Of a DNA stretch of 64,000 nt, positions 37,601 through 46,019 are shown one piece after another. The stretch is taken from contig OU744446.1 in NCBI GenBank assembly GCA_916610825.1, forward strand, positions 23,884,445 through 23,948,444, in the 5' to 3' direction. The stretch comes from Haliclystus octoradiatus. Lineage: Eukaryota; Cnidaria; Staurozoa; Stauromedusae; Haliclystidae. The first letter of the stretch is position 1, and each line of letters begins with the position of its first letter. The notes under the pieces are model-generated. The model ran no database searches and was not told the DNA's origin. It saw nothing but the letters and a program-made list of their open reading frames with translations. Position numbers and translations under genes: made by a program.

Positions 37601-40600
37601 AATAGATAAAGCTACATTGGCAAGTTTGCTTGAGCCTCCTCTGTTAAATCGGGAATTGAAAGAACAAGAAAAGCAACAAATGTTGAACCTCTTTCCTAAA
37701 ACCCATCTATTTGATTTAGACTGTTTCATTGCTGAAATGGAGATATTCGAAATCCATGTTGCAAACTTGTCAATCTAAAATCGAAGAATATTACAATTTA
37801 GCATTTGATCTTCAACGTTTGTTTCCTACTGGCTACGTAGCTTATAAACTACTCTACACAGCTCCTGTTACTCTTGCAAAAAATGAGAGGACATTTGGGA
37901 AAATGAAATTAGTAAAATTACCTTAGACGAAAGATTGCATACTTTGATATTATCTTATCCGCTGAGAGAGATTAATAAAAAATGTCAATCTTGAAGATAT
38001 TACTGGTATTAACCTTCTTGTTAAAAGTTTAAAAGTATGTGTATGTGTATGTAATTCAATTGAGGATCTATAAATTTCAATTACAAATATTAGTACTGAT
38101 TGTTTGTACAATCATCATACATTCTATTATATTGATTTTATTTGTAAACAAAAGTAGTAAGTATATATGTTGTTTAGTGTTGGAATTGCAAAATAGTGCG
38201 CATAAACAAAATAGTCCAATTTACAATGTTTTTTATGCGAATATAGTGAAAACATGTCCAGGTTTTGTCGGGCAAATTTAACCACACACACCCCCCCCCC
38301 CCTTCCCAATATGAACCGATAAGTTACGGACGTGTCTGTATGGGTTTTAATGATGCTAATAGGGTATGTTGCGCTTTTCATTGTTACACTTATTATTTAA
38401 CTATTACGCTAATTATTGTCGCAACACTATTATTTCGCTATTATATTAATAACTTTTGCAACACTTAATACACCTCAATCAACTAGAAATAGTCTAGAAT
38501 TTAGCCTTGATTTCCCAGAGACTTCAATACAAAGAGGGCAAGAAATACCGAGAATGTTCATCTAGTTAAATCGATAAAGCCTCTAAATTATGAACACATA
38601 TTTACATATTTATAATATAAAAGTAATAATAATAATATATGGCGAAAGAATCAAAGAATACACATTCTTTACTGTTGCTCAAGTTTCACGCATTTCACAG
38701 CGATCTGAGTAAATAATCTGTCTGAAGAACGCAGTGAAATACGTGAAACTTGAGTAACAGTAAAGAATGTGTATTCTTTGACTCTTTCGTCACATATTAT
38801 TATTATTTACCCCTCTGTCAAATGAAGACATAGAGCCCTATATTATCTGATTAGATAAACACAAATTTTATTATTAATATAAAAGTAGATATATTGTAAT
38901 GGATTTGCATTATTTTTCCTAACACCGCTGTTCTTGAATAAATTCATGGTATTAATCAAGGTTCACGGATTAATAATAAAACAAATATCTAACTCGTGAC
39001 AAACGGCTTTGAGGAATAAAACGTGCCTTGCTTGATAATTCTCACTGTTACACTCAATCTTGTTCGATAATTGTTAATTAATTGGAGAAATATATTTCAG
39101 CTTTGATTCACAATTCAATCAATTATACAATTATAGCATTACAAATATGTAGTTTCAATTCAACACAGTTTCTTTATTCAGGAAACATTTCGCCATTTCG
39201 AATATCCAGATTTGGATTTTGTGAGATCAGATTCTAAATGCAAAATCCAGGCAATCCAATTTTTGTGGGTAATTTGGATTATAAACTTTGAATAAATTTG
39301 GATCACTGGTGCTTAATTCGATTTGATACAGACTATAATTCCCATACCATCCCAAACATCAGAATTGAGAGCACATATATATATATATATATATATCAGT
39401 CCCTTGTTGACGGAGCAGTACTGACAACGGCTAATGGCCAGAAACAAGTCCTTGTCTGCTACTATTGTATGTCTCAATTGCGCTTCCTGAGCACTACAAA
39501 CTTGGGATGTGTAGGCTATATACTATTTGCGATATGCATTGCCCACTACTTCGGTAGTTTGAGCACTCTAGCTGGTATGACACAGATGTTTTTTTCATGT
39601 GGTGAACTTTTTAGGTCAGTCCCTTGTTCACTGAGTAGTACTGACGACGTCTATTATAGCAAGAAACAAGTACTTCTCTGCTGCTATATATATGTGGAGA
39701 GTTTAATTGAAATGCATACCTACTGATTGCCTTCAACACGCCATGCTTACAAAGATACACATGAAGAACAGTGTGTGTTGCAAGAACATGAATCGCATTA
39801 GCAACAGCTGCCTAAAAATAAAATGCATACTGTAGTTAACTATATTGTAGTTAACAGGTTACCTTTTTATTATAGGGCTACAGTCGAACTTGCTTAATAT
39901 CCCCCCTCTGGTACGGATAAAAAGCGGGACATTAAGCGATGTGGGATATTAAGCGAGGTAAGAATGTGAGAGTTTGTATGGAGAATTGAAAATGGAAATC
40001 AGTTTTAAGTGGGGATATTAAGCAAGATGGGACATTAAAAGAGGAGATATTAACCGAGTTCAACTATATTAGCAACAAGTTACTGGCGTTGCTCGGAAAC
40101 ATTTGAGCTAAATAAATTATTTAACATGTTCACAAGCTCTTCAAAGCATAAATTTTCTGTCAAATCAGAAGTCAGACAATGAAGTATTAGACTCTCTGAC
40201 TATCAATGTGTGGCCTATATGTATGCTAGAGTACGGGTAATTTCACTGAGCTGAAATTGTGTTGTTTGGGGGAGATCCAACACAACAATAGCTGTGTGAT
40301 GTAATGGCATGAGTAAATGATGTGATGTGGAAATATTGATACAACATTACAATGCAGTCTAAATCAGCAAACTAAAAATACGAAGAGCAGAAAGAGAAAA
40401 CAGAGACCAAGCTGTGTAACAACCATGGTAACAACATATTAACATAGGAATTCAAATGATACTACTATAAAGATTTGTATTCACATATCAAAGAGACGTA
40501 TGAACAAATTGTTAAAAAAGATGTAGCCTAAATAAAACTTTCTTCTAAACACATAGAAGTCATAAACTACAGGCAAATTTCATTTTCTAAATTGAAAACT

Positions 40601-43600
40601 AATATAATAAATTCACCTTGATTTTAGCATCAATGCTCTGTGCTAGAAAAATCAATGTCTGTACACCTCCAAGCTCAACAACCTGAATTGTGAATAGTAA
40701 ATCAAACTATAACTACTAATAAAACACATTCAAAATTACTGTTGCCTTTGATTTTTGTTATCAAAAACATATATTTAGGTCTACATATATATATATATAT
40801 ATATAAATGTCAAAAGAAAAGAAAAAAAAACAATCTTCTATGTACCTTTGATAAGCTATCAGGATTTGTTGCAAGACTCGCCAGTTTCTGTGCTGCTTCT
40901 AGCTTCTTGGCCTAAAGATGATTGTTTCAATTAGCATTTGGTAAATTGTATGCTGAAATACAGTGACATTTCAGGTATAATTCTAGGGTAACATAAATTA
41001 ACTCACAAATTCCGAAGATCTTGATTTTGCTACTAACTGGCTTACTGGTAAACAATAATCGCAAATTTTTTGAGGTTCATCGTAACCAAGTTGTGGCAAT
41101 GCGAGCTATAATAAAAATTATTATCATTATGTGAATAAGATGATGGCTGCTATTGGAAATTAGGAAAGACAATCGGCACCAGGGAATATTTATCTATTAG
41201 CTATTTTAAGGAACACAACTGCAGTGTATAAAAAATGAGTGCAAGTTAGTAGGCTTCTAAATGCAATGCTTACTATGTTGGCTAAACTCATACATCCACA
41301 CGCTTGTGGCCACTATTTCACAGCTGTTGTAAAGCATCTACCCCAAACTAGTCAACAGTTAGATCAGATAGAAAGTGCTCCTGAAAACTATGTTAAATTA
41401 AGTGCTTTGGGATACTAACAGTAGCAATATTAAATCATCAGGGTTACACAGTAAAATGTTACACTTTTTGGTCCTGGTCGAATTGTGGTCAAAGTCACTA
41501 AAGATTGAGATATATCAAGTAAGTGTACAATAAATGGCCTGCTTTTTATCAAATTCTTCACTGAAAATGTTGTGTCCAGACAAAATGTGATCAGAGTCGA
41601 CTACTTATTACTGCGGAATATTTTATCACACGGTGAGTTTTATAGCATAAAGCACTCTGGATATTGGCCTAATTTTAAATTTAAAGTGCTAAAAGATTCA
41701 TCTAATGGCAGATAAAATTGATACCAAATGATTTGGCAGAGCAGTCATTAATAATATAGAGTTGAAAAAGGAAATACATATCCGTTAGCCTATTCAAGTT
41801 TCACGATTGTGCTATCATCAGTCATGTTTTTGTATCTGTAGGACTTATCTAGCCTATTAAATTATTGGTCAAATGGGATAATTTGATTAATCTTCTAATA
41901 TATTATTTGTTGGTTGTGTTGCATTTTGTGATTGTTATATATAGCACTATCAGCACTCAGCAGTCTAATATATGTTTGATGGTCAGTATAATATCAAGTT
42001 TTAACACTTGAGGGATGTTGAGGTAGCCTTGCAGTGTATTTCAACAGAAAATTAAGTCTAAGCCCATATATATGAGCGGATAAATGAGACTGATAGACTG
42101 TATTATTGTAAAGTAGTATGCTCTACAATACCTTAGAGTCGCAACATTTGTTGCATAATACTCTGCCACATTGGCGACAATGATGTTTCCTTCGCATTTG
42201 TGTGAACTTATTATTACATAGAGGACAAACCATTGCTTCTGCATCTAGCATCCATCTGTTAACATAAGATATCAATTTATTTTAAGGCAGAAATATATTG
42301 GTTGCACTTAATAGTTGGAATATATTATTTCTCAGTACATTCCAGGAAATAATGTATCGGACATTTGGTTATGAATTTTCATTTCTTGTTATTGCAAAAT
42401 GAGTGTTAGACATGGTAGGCAATGGTAACTCTTACAGACAAACCAGTGAAATATAAAGCCAAATTTTGAGCAGCTTCTGTTTCCAAATTAATTTATTTTC
42501 AAAACTTAAAATTAAAAAATGTGGTCATAAACCAAAAATATGGTGTGCCCAATCACAGCGCACCTTGGTATTATGTCAAATTTTATCAGTGTGACTTCGT
42601 TACCCATTGTCCTTTTTTTAAATTTACGTAATTTAGCCTCTTTTGAAATCTGTTTCTCGCGGCCGTTGTCATGCCACTTGGCCGTGATTTCTGTTGTCTT
42701 CTCCTGGGTTTCTCCCTGTATTATTGTCCCATACGTGTAAAATCTATATGTAATCTATAATATCAATTAATATATAATAAAACTTGGTTTATATAATAGA
42801 AGGTAAAATAGTGAAATAAAAATTGAAATAGGGGGGTTTATAATGTACATTTTTCATTGATTAAATAAACTGTCTGAGCCTCTGAGGATCGCAATATGCG
42901 TGAAACTGAATTACTGTAGTGACAGGAAATATGTGCAAATGTAACACATGAATCAGATGAATCTCACAGCTTGCTACTTGCCTATGAACATGCTATGAAC
43001 ACTTTACATGTCGCTAGTCACACCCATTCACTTCGGACACTATTGCAAAAATTGTCACACTGATAGTCAGTGGAAACATTAAATACAAACCTGTTAATAA
43101 TTAATGGAGGGGGTGATTGGGGACTTAACTAGTCATTCTTAATGTTCTAATCTAGCTTCGAAGAGTGAACAATCACTAGCAAATTCCGAATAGTGAACAA
43201 TCATTAGCAACTTCAAGCATGACCGAGTGACGTGACAACAATCGCGAAAAATAGTTTTCAAAGGAGGCTGAATTACGTAAAATCTCTGAAAAAAAGACAA
43301 TAGAGCACGCAGGCACGCATGTTGATGACACTATGAGTCATATACTTTTTGTGACTCAAAATGACCGGCATTAGTGAAATTTAAGATAAATGCCAGTCTA
43401 AATCCACTAGACTAGTTAAAACAACAACATAGTAAGAAAGTGCCAAGAAAAGAGATTTCAGACAAAAACATATGACGGCCTGGATGACCTGAATAGCAAC
43501 ATGCCACCTGTCTGGTATCAGTCCTTCCTTCAGACTTTAAAGGCTGAACTAGGCCCATTTTATAAGATCTTCAAGGAAACTTGAAATTATCTAGGGTGCT

Positions 43601-44001
43601 GCATGTCATTTTCGCAAAGTAACCAGTCAGCACAAATCACTAGCCCAAGTGTGCAATGGGGCATACATAGGCTTTTCATTAGAAGGGTCTTCTTACAGCG
43701 TAGCTACACTGGATGCAGAAAGCAGGGAAGGCCACTTTCGTCCCAATTCCGTATCTACAGCACATCATAGATAATAATTATGATAATTTGTCAAATCACA
43801 GTTCATTCAGTAGGGCTAGGCTAAACATTAAAGCATTTATCTTTCACACGAAAGACATATATTAACAACAAATGATAATATTAAAATCTGTTACCTTCTC
43901 TTGTTTAGGATGAAAGGGTGTTGCGTAAATACATTTGAGGTGCCTTCAACTGATGCGGGTTGAATGACCTGGTTTCCCAATCTCAGCGTGTCAGCAGCCA
44001 T
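19632..44001 (-). CDS. FYVE zinc-finger plus armadillo-type repeat protein, 456 aa
   Basis: Fifteen exons with consistent phase: 44001-43895, 42255-42132, 41105-41007, 40911-40846, 40682-40617, 39811-39720, 28046-27949, 27592-27465, 25403-25347, 25225-25151, 24184-24122, 23752-23624, 21947-21888, 20423-20332 and 19746-19632 (stop TAA). They total 1371 nt. Residues 37-95 form a FYVE finger: WMLD, C46/C49, RRKHHCRQCG (C62/C65), C70/C73 and a final pair C92/C95 (KICDYC), giving eight zinc ligands. The RKHHCR patch is the known PI3P-binding signature, so endosomal membrane binding is expected. The remaining ~350 residues are helical and Leu/Ala/Asn-rich, with blocks such as VNGACLVGNLATCQND and HGLRTLMSLMVHNQAQVV typical of armadillo repeats. 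I do not recognise a named vertebrate orthologue. Intron 6 (28047-39719) is 11.7 kb of mobile elements. Transcript evidence could add or move small exons. Confidence 0.85.
20984..21440 (-). mobile_element. LINE 3' fragment with (ATG)n tail
   Basis: On the minus strand a degraded polymerase-end frame is followed by a UTR ending TTAATAAATGATGATGATGA. This is the same style of tail as the LINE ending near 32715. No intact motif remains. Lies in an intron of the FYVE-ARM gene. Confidence 0.5.
21519..21668. mobile_element. Tigger/pogo-type MITE
   Basis: Ends TACAGTGCAGCCCGCTTAAA and, in reverse complement, TTCAAATGCAACCCGCTTAA. This is the same inverted pattern as the copies at 49.85 and 50.30 kb. 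No coding. Confidence 0.55.
22490..23070 (+). mobile_element. LINE polymerase C-terminal fragment
   Basis: Open frame 22595-22936 and its extension read like the end of a CR1/L2-type polymerase: ITKLL/WRLSNIY, LNWLYITETIQLRTACQAHV, then after a frame change RSFAFRGPQFLNQ and FKKQIK. Part of it (22522-22656) recurs at 27303-27441. Decayed. Lies in intron 12 of the FYVE-ARM gene. Confidence 0.6.
24600..24985. repeat. Foldback-type repeat and dispersed repeat, copy 2
   Basis: 24637-24680 (CAATTGGCGCACAGTTTCTT, then TGAGCTATTGATATTTG) is mirrored by 24775-24815 with few mismatches, giving ~40-bp arms and a ~100-bp loop; an extra left arm starts at 24604. The right half, 24760-24985, matches 13245-13450 inverted. 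A 90-codon minus-strand frame covers it, but no family is recognisable. Confidence 0.5.
26226..26304 (-). pseudogene. Partial duplicate of exon 8 of the FYVE-ARM gene
   Basis: Repeats the 3' half of exon 8 (27465-27540) with its splice donor and a few intron bases, with one substitution near 26273. The 5' half of the exon and its acceptor are replaced by the inserted element that starts at about 26305. It lies downstream of the intact exon, so it cannot be spliced in normally. Confidence 0.8.
26305..27300 (+). mobile_element. LINE-type tail element, copy 2, inserted beside exon 8
   Basis: Near-identical to 13390-14410, including the Tigger-like end near 26578, the [10 protein letters not shown] frame and the GCGCTATATAAATG/(ATT)n tail. 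It lacks the ~50-base segment present in copy 1. High similarity implies recent movement. It is followed directly by a LINE scrap at 27303-27441 and the intact exon 8. Confidence 0.7.
27303..27441 (+). mobile_element. LINE scrap matching 22522-22656
   Basis: About 135 bases nearly identical to the first part of the LINE fragment at 22.5 kb (CATAAAAGTCATGTTA, then AGCAGCCTGGCGATTATCAA). It is joined without a gap to the LINE-type tail element on its left, so the two form one composite insertion. Confidence 0.65.
28047..28626. other. Start of the giant intron 6 of the FYVE-ARM gene
   Basis: AT-rich sequence between exon 7 and the DIRS-like gag frame. It may contain the left end of the DIRS element, but I could not identify a terminal repeat here. 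Confidence 0.3.
28627..29320 (+). pseudogene. DIRS-like gag
   Basis: Starts MPRRARNSTDASF with a Ser/Ala-rich N-terminus, then after a frame change near 28900 reads GPGCHPVSSKLVDQIVNGKF and VELGELI, the conserved gag block of DIRS elements in marine invertebrates. It continues in a third frame (WSSINTQLYSFYTA). Two frameshifts make it non-functional. 29320-30770 is otherwise unassigned AT-rich sequence. Confidence 0.65.
30775..31015 (+). pseudogene. DIRS-like reverse transcriptase, N-terminal remnant
   Basis: Reads FGLPPVSQVSPLQADYFERQ, then LTNHPNREFVHYMVYG and, after frame breaks, ANPSVIDEYIA. This is the usual opening of a DIRS RT. The catalytic palm is absent. Confidence 0.6.
31330..31771 (+). 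pseudogene. Gag-like fragment of a second tyrosine-recombinase element
   Basis: The frame ending at 31771 has SKSMMLIATGSHSLDTVRRK and SSLFGDNFTERLESVSKSRK, a pattern I associate with the first ORF of DIRS/Ngaro-type elements that differ from the surrounding DIRS copy. An acidic (Glu-rich) lead-in precedes it. Confidence 0.5.
31840..32720 (+). mobile_element. LINE 3' fragment with (GAT)n tail
   Basis: Decayed jockey/CR1-type polymerase end: HLNFNGHIEQLVAK, KILSNTLVLPHLDYCSSVWG, later ILWNRLPSSLKN. A UTR and a (GATGAT)n tract at 32698-32719 mark the 3' end. Several stops. It is inserted between the gag-like fragment and the recombinase end of the second tyrosine-recombinase element. Confidence 0.75.
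32735..33080 (+). pseudogene. Tyrosine recombinase C-terminus of a second DIRS/Ngaro-type element
   Basis: Reads YIAETSKLRRESTLFISFIK, FRPHSTRSALISKAYF and FKKFYLKEL, holding the box-II H-x-x-R (HSTR) and the Tyr nucleophile of phage-integrase-like recombinases. It differs from the recombinase at 33464-34486, so two separate elements are interleaved. The N-terminal half is missing. Confidence 0.65.
33077..33397. repeat. 116-bp tandem repeat, 2.8 copies
   Basis: Units start at 33077, 33193 and 33309 (GTAATAAAGATATAT) and are nearly identical. The first unit begins at the stop codon of the second recombinase frame, and the third runs into the RNase H remnant of the DIRS element. Confidence 0.9.
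33405..34486 (+). pseudogene. DIRS RNase H end and tyrosine recombinase
   Basis: The RNase H end (VHIPGSLNGIADSLSRF) overlaps the recombinase frame that starts near 33464, as in DIRS elements. The recombinase has APTTRKTYTSAKRK, LAYFGFLRSSEFT (box I region), HSFRIGAATVAA (H-x-x-R) and ALGRWTSDAFTLYIR with the Tyr nucleophile. A single in-frame stop at about 34043 splits it into 33464-34045 and 34055-34486. Otherwise this is the best-preserved protein of the DIRS copy. Confidence 0.8.
35185..35345. repeat. Palindromic DIRS-terminus repeat
   Basis: About 105 bases (GGTGGTGTCAGGTCTGCCTT onward to GTGAAAGGTTTAA) repeat 34600-34705 directly. Within it, CTTGGTTGGTGG is mirrored by CCACCAACCAAG. 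Likely the 3' terminal repeat or internal complementary region of the DIRS element. 34710-35180 between the copies has no recognised content. Confidence 0.55.
35652..37925 (+). pseudogene. hAT-like (ZMYM1-type) transposase relic
   Basis: Blocks in family order: DPADRPGILNDLQRETLINR (N-terminus), ADFMHFATEKERHVDVML, KYTSPDSQN, VTSDCFGHISSDTSNTDQI (catalytic-Asp region, DD-type RNase H fold), a central region, and the C-terminal dimerisation block FPTGYVAYKLLYTAPVTLAK / NERTFGKMKL. At least six stops or frameshifts break it. No inverted ends were identified. Lies in intron 6, antisense to the host gene. Confidence 0.75.
38282..38304. repeat. C-rich homopolymer tract
   Basis: CACACACACC followed by an unbroken run of C, unusual in this AT-rich window. 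Length in the assembly may be unreliable. Confidence 0.7.
38628..38812. mobile_element. Long perfect-looking hairpin with a ribozyme motif
   Basis: Arms of about 75 bp (TAATAATA, GAAAGAATCAAAGAATACAC, TACTGTTGCTCAAGTTTCAC) are mirrored with few mismatches around a ~35-bp centre. The right arm carries a hammerhead-like motif (38718-38760); the left arm carries its decayed mirror. This resembles head-to-head copies of a Penelope-like terminal region. Confidence 0.6.
38718..38760 (+). ncRNA. Hammerhead ribozyme-like motif
   Basis: Stem I CUGU/ACAG, CUGAAGA (position 7 is variable in the family), a 3-bp stem II ACG/CGU with a 10-nt loop, GAAA, a 2-bp stem III AC/GU with loop UUGA, then U16.1 and H17=A. 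Core bases fit; stem II is short, so activity is doubtful. Confidence 0.45.
39375..39398. repeat. (AT)n microsatellite
   Basis: Uninterrupted run of alternating A and T. A similar shorter run is at 40785-40804. Confidence 0.85.
39883..40072. mobile_element. Tigger/pogo-type MITE
   Basis: Ends CAGTCGAACTTGCTTAATAT and, in reverse complement, TAGTTGAACTCGGTTAATAT, next to TA dinucleotides. The interior has repeated GGGACATTAAG words like the copy at 534-640. Confidence 0.65.
41785..41830 (-). repeat. Degenerate hammerhead-like scrap
   Basis: On the minus strand CTGATGA and GAAACTTGAATA occur at the usual spacing, but stem II does not pair. Probably a decayed relative of the Penelope-like tails. 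41110-42130 otherwise shows nothing clear. Confidence 0.3.
42542..42600. repeat. End of the GTGCCCAATCACAGC element family
   Basis: GTGCCCAATCACAGC followed by a CACCTTGGTAT-like word matches both ends of the element at 50531-56390. The other end was not found, so this is a partial copy. Confidence 0.5.
42885..42935 (+). repeat. Degenerate hammerhead-like scrap
   Basis: CTGAGGA, a 3-bp GC stem (CGC/GCG) and GAAAC are in order, but stem I does not close. Related by eye to the motif at 38718. 43000-43890, part of intron 1 of the FYVE-ARM gene, holds nothing else I can name. Confidence 0.3.
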
Positions 44002-44526
44002 GTTTGTTGATTGCTCATGCTCACTTTAGGTACTGTTCATGTTATACGATATTCGAAACATCCGAAAATCATATAATCCGTAAGTACCAGAAGCCAGAAG
44101 TACTACAGAAGTATTGCAGACGAACGTCACGTTAATTCATATTTAAATGCAGTGATTACTGGCTTTACTGTCAATTATCGGACAAAATTAATAACAGGGA
44201 ATGCGATTGTGAAATTTCTTAGCCTACAATATGGTGATAAGTCTCAATCTTTGTTAATATACTGTATGTAAAAGTTGTAAGGTGTAACTCTCGATTGAAG
44301 GCCGGTAAAGCTATAATTATACTATTAAAGTATGTGTTTAGGGACAAATAAAATGTAACCTTTGACAACATAATATTATATTCATTAATATAGGCTAATA
44401 TGTTCCACCTGTGCGGCGATGCAGGCGAGGCAGATTTTTATTAACAAACTGACCATATTGCAGTGTGCCTGATTCTAAGTTGGGTTAGACCGTATAGTCT
44501 ATACTCTCTTACATAATAATGCTGTA

Positions 44527-44758
44527 GAGTTGGAAGATTAAAGTTGCGATATGTGTCCTGGTACAATTATTTCCTTTTCGGTATATTAAAGCATTTATAT
44601 TAGTTTCTGTCACATCTAAAAATTGATATATGCAATGCTGCCGAGTTGGAAGATTAAAGTTGCGATATGTGTCCTGGTACAATTATTTCCTTTTCGGTAT
44701 ATTAAAGCATTTATATTAGTTTCTGTCACATCTAAAAATTGATATATGCAATGCTGCC
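44527..44758. repeat. 116-bp tandem duplication
   Basis: Two essentially identical 116-bp units starting GAGTTGGAAGATTAAAGTTG at 44527 and 44643. Near identity suggests a recent duplication or an assembly artefact. Confidence 0.9.
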
Positions 44759-44903
44759 GCACTGCTACAGTTGAAAGCGATTGCCTCTGGCAAAATGCTG
44801 GCGTAATCTTGAATGATTTGAATTCCGACTTTGAAGTAATGAATACCCGGCATTCCATATAGGTCTTTCTACTTAAAATATAATTTTCAAATGAATGATT
44901 GAT

Positions 44904-45027
44904 AAAACGGCTGGTCTGACACGTGTTTCGTTCCTGCCAAGCAACTCATCAGAGACCTTTCTGATGTCGTAGCTCGTCAGGCATCGCGCCTGAAGTCCCG
45001 CTAACGAATCGTAGAGATGGTGAAATA
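44904..45027 (-). mobile_element. 124-bp ribozyme-bearing insertion with 10-bp direct repeats
   Basis: Bounded by AATGATTGAT at 44894-44903 and again at 45028-45037, which fits a target-site duplication. Its only recognisable content is the hammerhead at 44913-44957, which lies 9 bases from one end. Size, duplication length and ribozyme position fit a fully 5'-truncated Penelope-like element or an orphan ribozyme retroposon. Confidence 0.6.
44913..44957 (-). ncRNA. Hammerhead ribozyme, minimal type I
   Basis: Minus-strand 45-mer with every required part: 5-bp stem I GGUCU/AGACC, core CUGAUGA, stem II opened by G10.1-C11.1 (GUU/AAC, one mismatch, then CU/AG; loop UGGC), GAAA, a 2-bp stem III (AC/GU) with loop ACGU, and the classic cleavage triplet GUC directly before stem I. 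The very short stem III is the form described for ribozymes in Penelope-like elements. Self-cleavage would fall between C17 and AGACC. Confidence 0.9.
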
Positions 45028-45961
45028 AATGATTGATTCTGATTTTCTGATGTATCTAAACTGAACATAGAATTTATCAGTAAAAAAGTTTGAAGCCGAT
45101 CCGATAAGAAATGACGCAGATATTGGAAGTATTGATATTGTTTTCAACTGATTCTGGATTATGTTTGTTTAAAATATTTGAGACAAATTCTACTTTTCTT
45201 ACCGTCATATATTATACGTTTTATTATATATATTTTATCTGGTTGAAATAACCTTCTATTCTATTACAAACATGACAAACTTATGTTCTCGGGAAAGTTA
45301 TTACAATTATTATTTGCATCAATTGCAATACCAATTTGACAATATAAAATCTAGTATCGATCATAGCATCCATCAAAATCTGAAAATAAAAATAAAACTG
45401 CTTCAAGCTTAGAAAATTGCTTATAAGCAAAACATGCAAATTATTCAACACAATCCTGACATCACCGTCATTGACAGACAGTGTAAATACTTCCAACCAT
45501 GATATATAAAGAAATTGACCACTGAGTACAGACTGAATATTGTATCAATGTTTGAACTGACTGCTATAGATAGGTGACCGTTTCGTAGAGGTGAGAGTTA
45601 TACCCTAAGTAATAGTAGGATTGCCTGTCTCCGGGTGTATTCAAGTCATATTTAAATTCCAATACTACTATTCAAAACAATGCCATCACGTAAGGAGCCC
45701 CGGTAAGGAGCACAGAGAACTCAAGTGAATTACTAGTAAATACCCTAAAGAATATTTTCTAAATAAAAAATTCCTGCTTACCAAATCTATTTTCAAATCT
45801 ATTTTGTAACAAGCTAATTATGACCTTCATTTGTGATAAATTTTACTTCGACAGAGGGTAAATGTTAACCAAACTTTATAATTGAAGAGTTGCGGGCAAT
45901 CCAATTGTCTTGGCACTGTGATGCTGTCCAGTTGATTGTTAGTAGAGACATATTCTAGCTA

Positions 45962-45967
45962 TTTATT
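45962..45967 (-). promoter_or_regulatory. Poly(A) signal of PRDX5
   Basis: AATAAA on the minus strand lies about 53 bases after the PRDX5 stop codon, a normal distance for a short 3' UTR. Confidence 0.6.
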
Positions 45968-46019
45968 GTTCTATAAAATGTGTAAAGAGCAAATCAGGAC
46001 ACACACATTGCAGTATTAC

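Larger units (their letters stand above)
44002..46019. other. Intergenic region between the FYVE-ARM gene and PRDX5
   Basis: Must hold the FYVE-ARM promoter and the PRDX5 3' end. It contains a tandem duplication (44527-44758), the ribozyme-bearing insertion (44904-45027) and the PRDX5 poly(A) signal. No extra gene seen. Confidence 0.5.

Noticed and set aside
44616..44858. 80-codon open frame on the minus strand upstream of the FYVE-ARM gene
   Set aside because: It arises from the 116-bp tandem duplication and matches no protein family.
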